From Chloroflexota bacterium (GTDB lineage: Bacteria; Chloroflexota; Anaerolineae; Caldilineales; Caldilineaceae): 32,951 nucleotides of DNA. Under the pieces are notes generated by a model. The model was not told where the DNA came from, ran no database searches, and saw nothing but the letters and a program-made list of their open reading frames with translations. Where the stretch lies: contig JAPLGZ010000567.1 in NCBI GenBank assembly GCA_026389895.1, positions 1 to 32,951 of the forward strand, written 5' to 3'. This document shows positions 30,037 through 32,951 of this stretch, one piece after another (positions within the stretch are counted from its first letter, which is position 1; each line of letters opens with the position of its first letter). The position numbers were made by a program, and so were the translations under genes.

Positions 30037-31929
30037 TTAATAGGGTCCACATTTAATATTGCCATTTGGGTTGTAACTTGAGCTACGGGCGAGCAAGATT
30101 CTGCCAAAGCGTGCGCCATCTTCGCGCATCCAAACGTTCAGCGTGAGCGCCCCTGAAGTTAACGTCAATGTTGGTAGGCCGCTTGGGAAATTTGCACTGA
30201 CCCACGTCCAGGGACTCGCCTGTGCAATCATGGGAACCAGGCTGCTATTCTGAACATAGATAGAATCGTCACCGCCACTCGAGGCATGACCACAGGTCCA
30301 AAGATAATAATCAGCCAGGACGGGATTCTGATAGACAAATACGTTGGCATAAACAAGCTGAGGGGCGACACTCGTATTTAAAGGGACAAAGAATCCCCCC
30401 GTGTTAGGGTCACCATACATATAACATTCAACCGTCGCACCCGGTGGGTTAATGCAATTCCAACTTTTTCCATTACTCCCTTGGTGTAATCGCTGTGTAG
30501 TGGCTACTGATTCGATCACAATTGGATCTTTTTCGGCATAGTCAACTACACCACAGGATGTTTTAATGATGGTTGGAAAATTAACCTTGGGAATAAAACC
30601 TAATATTGGAGTTGGATCAACAGGGTTTTGATTTGAATCTCGGACATGAAAATGGAGATGGACAGCACCTCCTGCACCAGTGCTACCTACTTTGCCAATC
30701 TTGTCTCCCTTTATAACTGAGTGGCCCACCACAATCCCTGGCTCTATAGAATTTAGATGAGCATAAGCATGGGAGTATGTTCTTGTTTGAGAGGCTATAT
30801 TTAGCGTAGTGTCAACGATGACGTGAGTTCCATATGACCCCGTACTACTTCCATCCCATATGGCCGTGAAACTCACAGTTCCATCTGCCACAGCATAGAC
30901 ATCTGTATTTAGGCTAGCCCCAATATCTAAAGCAAATTCTGCATTGCCCGTATGCTTATCTGAGCCGCACTGAACATTCCAAGTTGAGGACTGATTTATT
31001 GGTATAACAGGGGCAGGCCAATTAGCTGATAACGCCTTTTGATTACCAGACACATTAATCGCGGATGACTGGACAGTTGAGGTTGGCGGTTGTCCAGTCG
31101 GTGAAGGTTCAGTCTGTGTCTTCCATCTTTCAAGGGCAATTCTCAATGCGTCGGCATCTACCGTATATTTTTCGTATTTTTTAGCCAGTTCTGGGGTGGT
31201 GCCATCAAATTGAAAAGTTGCAAAAATCTGATGCATCATGGCAATGAAAGCAGGATCAGTTGAGGCAGTTGCAACAACAAAGGTCAGCCCATCCTTGGCC
31301 AGCCAGATGGCTTCCGATTGACCATATTGACTTTTGGCCGACACGACAATAATATCGTCAATGCCTTCCATGGTCTGTTTGGTTATGGTGGTAGGAACAG
31401 ATTCCCCAAGCGGGCTATCGATCCTTTCTAATTCACTTTGTAACGCTACGATGGTCGCCAAATCCCCATTGGGCGAGATCCGTACAGAATTGATCCCAAT
31501 AAGAATTGTATCCTGCGGGTGCTCTTTGACATGTGGTGAAGACAGAATAATGCGATTGCCGAATGTCAGTGTGCCCTCCTCATCGCTCTTTGGATCGTAG
31601 CCTGGTGGCAGATACTCCGGTGTGGGTGCAGGAGGACTTGTATCAAGGGTATCCAGGGCCCAATCGGCTGGATAGGATAAGGTTAGCCCCATTGGTGGAT
31701 GGTGGAAACTCGTAAATGCTTGATCAACTCCAGGGTTCCTCTGCCCGCCCGAACTCCCACCCGCGATCAGCGGTAAATAAAGGGTGGGGGAACGTCCAGC
31801 GGGTGGCTCTGTTCCTGTCGGTGGATTTTGCTGTGCTTCAGCTGTTGTCCGAAACAGCGTAAAACTGATCAAAAGTAGTACGAAAATCGACAAAATTCCG
31901 TAAAGCTGTTTTTTGAAAGCGGGAGTCAT
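30037..31929 (-). CDS. exported M23-family peptidase with C-terminal beta domain
   Basis: ATG at 31929, AAGGA upstream; 630 residues. Signal peptide 1-32, then LYLPLIAGG (50-58), the aliphatic-Pro motif. A PsbP/lipoprotein-like domain (about 70-245) opens FHHPPMGLTLSYPADW. The M23/LytM domain (about 315-445) shows VYAVADGTVSF, GTHVIVD, SHAYAHL and VHLHFHV (His424, His426). The usual first zinc motif HxxxD is altered: His326 and Asp335 are nine apart (HTGNAEFALD). The last 130 residues (VWMREDGARFGRILLARSS near the end) resemble a carbohydrate-binding beta-sandwich. It probably cleaves or binds cell-wall peptides outside the cell. Activity is likely but the altered ligand spacing leaves doubt. 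Confidence 0.85.
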   Translation of the reverse strand: MTPAFKKQLYGILSIFVLLLISFTLFRTTAEAQQNPPTGTEPPAGRSPTLYLPLIAGGSSGGQRNPGVDQAFTSFHHPPMGLTLSYPADWALDTLDTSPPAPTPEYLPPGYDPKSDEEGTLTFGNRIILSSPHVKEHPQDTILIGINSVRISPNGDLATIVALQSELERIDSPLGESVPTTITKQTMEGIDDIIVVSAKSQYGQSEAIWLAKDGLTFVVATASTDPAFIAMMHQIFATFQFDGTTPELAKKYEKYTVDADALRIALERWKTQTEPSPTGQPPTSTVQSSAINVSGNQKALSANWPAPVIPINQSSTWNVQCGSDKHTGNAEFALDIGASLNTDVYAVADGTVSFTAIWDGSSTGSYGTHVIVDTTLNIASQTRTYSHAYAHLNSIEPGIVVGHSVIKGDKIGKVGSTGAGGAVHLHFHVRDSNQNPVDPTPILGFIPKVNFPTIIKTSCGVVDYAEKDPIVIESVATTQRLHQGSNGKSWNCINPPGATVECYMYGDPNTGGFFVPLNTSVAPQLVYANVFVYQNPVLADYYLWTCGHASSGGDDSIYVQNSSLVPMIAQASPWTWVSANFPSGLPTLTLTSGALTLNVWMREDGARFGRILLARSSSYNPNGNIKCGPY

Positions 31930-32150
31930 CTATTCAAATTCCTTGCTTATTAGTTAGCATTAAAATATACATTTTTGCATAGAGTAGAATCAATAAGTCT
32001 CAATTAGTTCATGTCAACACGTCCTAGAAAAATCCTTTCCTTGTTTGAGTTTAATTGTCATGGTGTTTAAGCGCTGATCAGTTCGCTGTCAACACTACAG
32101 ACAATTTATCAGGCTTTTCGGATAAATCAATACTCGGAAACCCGATAACT

Positions 32151-32798
32151 TTACCCTTGAAAACGTAAGAACCAGGTTGCTGCTTCCACTCTGGTGTTGA
32201 CGTTCAGTTTTCTGTAGATGCGTTTTAAATGTTGTTCGATGGTGCCTTCCGTCAAGCATAGTTCACGCGCGATGGCCTTATTGCTCAACCCCAGCGCGAG
32301 TAAGCGCAGCACATCTTGCTCGCGCTGCGTTAGCCCAGGCGGCGTAACCGGTTCTTTGGGTTCAGTAGGGGGATTGGTCAGCTGGGCTGCGACCATCCGC
32401 GCCATCACGGCACGACTAAAGGCGACTGCCCCCTGGGTCACAGCATAGATGGTTGGCAGCAGGTGGTCATTGATCTCCTGGCGGAACAAACAGCCCGCCA
32501 GATTGGTAGCGAGCAGTGCTTCGGCGCGCAACGGCTCATGCTCATTGAGCAGGGCAATCATTTTGGCTTGCGGCGCAACCTGGTGGGTGGCCGCAGCGAG
32601 ATCAAAAATAAAGGGCTTCAGTCCACTTCCGAGTAAGACAACCTGGGGTTGCAATACCAAGCAATGGGTAAGGAACTGTGACAACTCGGTCATTTCCCCG
32701 ACCAAGCGGATATCGCTGGCCGCGGACAATAATTTGCGCAGCTGCTTCCGTACGAATGTTTCATCATCGAAGACAAGTACACAAAGCGTTGGGTGCAT
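32151..32798 (-). CDS. LuxR/NarL-type regulator with a pseudo-receiver domain
   Basis: ATG at 32798 gives 215 residues (TTG at 32810 possible). The N-terminal CheY-like domain keeps the first acidic pair (LVFDDE, Asp11-Asp12). The phospho-acceptor Asp is Gly57 (VVLLGSGLKP), the switch Thr is Leu (MIALLNE) and the conserved Lys is Arg (LFRQE). It therefore cannot be a normal phosphorelay receiver. The C-terminal HTH is intact: LTQREQDVLRLLALGLSNKAIARELCL, TEGTIEQHLKRIYRKLNVNTRVEAATW, each read in pieces. It binds DNA as a dimer in relatives. It is the full-length relative of the two HTH remnants at 22918 and 28866, and a candidate controller of the exported-protein cluster. Confidence 0.88.
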   Translation of the reverse strand: MHPTLCVLVFDDETFVRKQLRKLLSAASDIRLVGEMTELSQFLTHCLVLQPQVVLLGSGLKPFIFDLAAATHQVAPQAKMIALLNEHEPLRAEALLATNLAGCLFRQEINDHLLPTIYAVTQGAVAFSRAVMARMVAAQLTNPPTEPKEPVTPPGLTQREQDVLRLLALGLSNKAIARELCLTEGTIEQHLKRIYRKLNVNTRVEAATWFLRFQG

Positions 32799-32822
32799 CC
32801 CCTGTTCCAACGTGTTAACCCA

Positions 32823-32859
32823 TTCTGAATCACGCGCTGGATGGCGTGATGATTCAGAA
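32823..32859. repeat. inverted repeat upstream of the LuxR-type gene
   Basis: TTCTGAATCACGC (32823-32835) pairs with 32844-32859, whose arm has three extra bases. It lies 25 bases before the start codon, so it would be in the leader or promoter; it could be an operator. 32860-32951 shows no gene. Confidence 0.6.
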
Positions 32860-32951
32860 GGGAGCTCTGGTCATAGAAAAAGATTACTTATAATTAAATT
32901 ATCACACTGTCAGGCATAGTAGTACAAATGTATTATTTTACTTGGCAAATT

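Overview
The window looks like chromosome of a filamentous or related member of Chloroflexota (green non-sulfur bacteria). This rests on several exported proteins carrying a YLPLI/IYLPIV/IFIPFV-type motif, Thr-Pro-rich linkers, Chloroflexota-like versions of CbiR and BtuCDF, and mid-range GC with little strand bias. Placement below phylum (Anaerolineae/Caldilineae-like) is a guess. No rRNA, tRNA, CRISPR array, transposase or phage gene was seen.

Region 1 (about 1-9,000, minus strand) is a corrinoid uptake, adenosylation and remodelling operon. A strong sigma70-type promoter (8954-8982) feeds a cobalamin riboswitch (8678-8929) with a leader terminator (8591-8616). Then follow a [2Fe-2S] ferredoxin, btuF, btuC, btuD, cbiP/cobQ, a PduO-type adenosyltransferase, the phosphodiesterase cbiR, and an uncharacterised 343-residue protein whose start overlaps cbiR. 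At the far end lies the 5' part of an MntR/DtxR-type regulator with its own, apparently leaderless, promoter.

Region 2 (9,200-21,000, both strands) is mostly housekeeping: NudC, a CtaG-like oxidase assembly protein, an exported IPT/TIG plus alginate-lyase-like protein, an aldo/keto reductase, Ogt, an NTF2-like protein, PspC, a flavin reductase, an SH3 protein and a UvrD/PcrA-type helicase.

Region 3 (21,000-32,951, minus strand) is accessory and visibly decaying. It has a HepT/MntA toxin-antitoxin pair with HepT cut short by TGA, a small PLDc_N membrane protein, and a run of exported or lipoprotein genes of unknown role. Broken genes include a serpin lipoprotein lacking its middle, a membrane protein split by an in-frame TAG, and two truncated LuxR HTH copies that are duplicates of each other. 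An M23 peptidase and a LuxR-type regulator with a pseudo-receiver domain close the window.

A pervasive feature is intergenic structure. Nearly every gap holds a long inverted repeat. Some have arms made of iterated degenerate heptamers (TAATNNN, GAGTGAT, GGGATTA types), one of which sits inside the variable part of the cobalamin riboswitch. Others are long perfect palindromes, three of them sharing an AGGCATGCCT-type core. Several of these overlap the stop codon of the adjacent gene.
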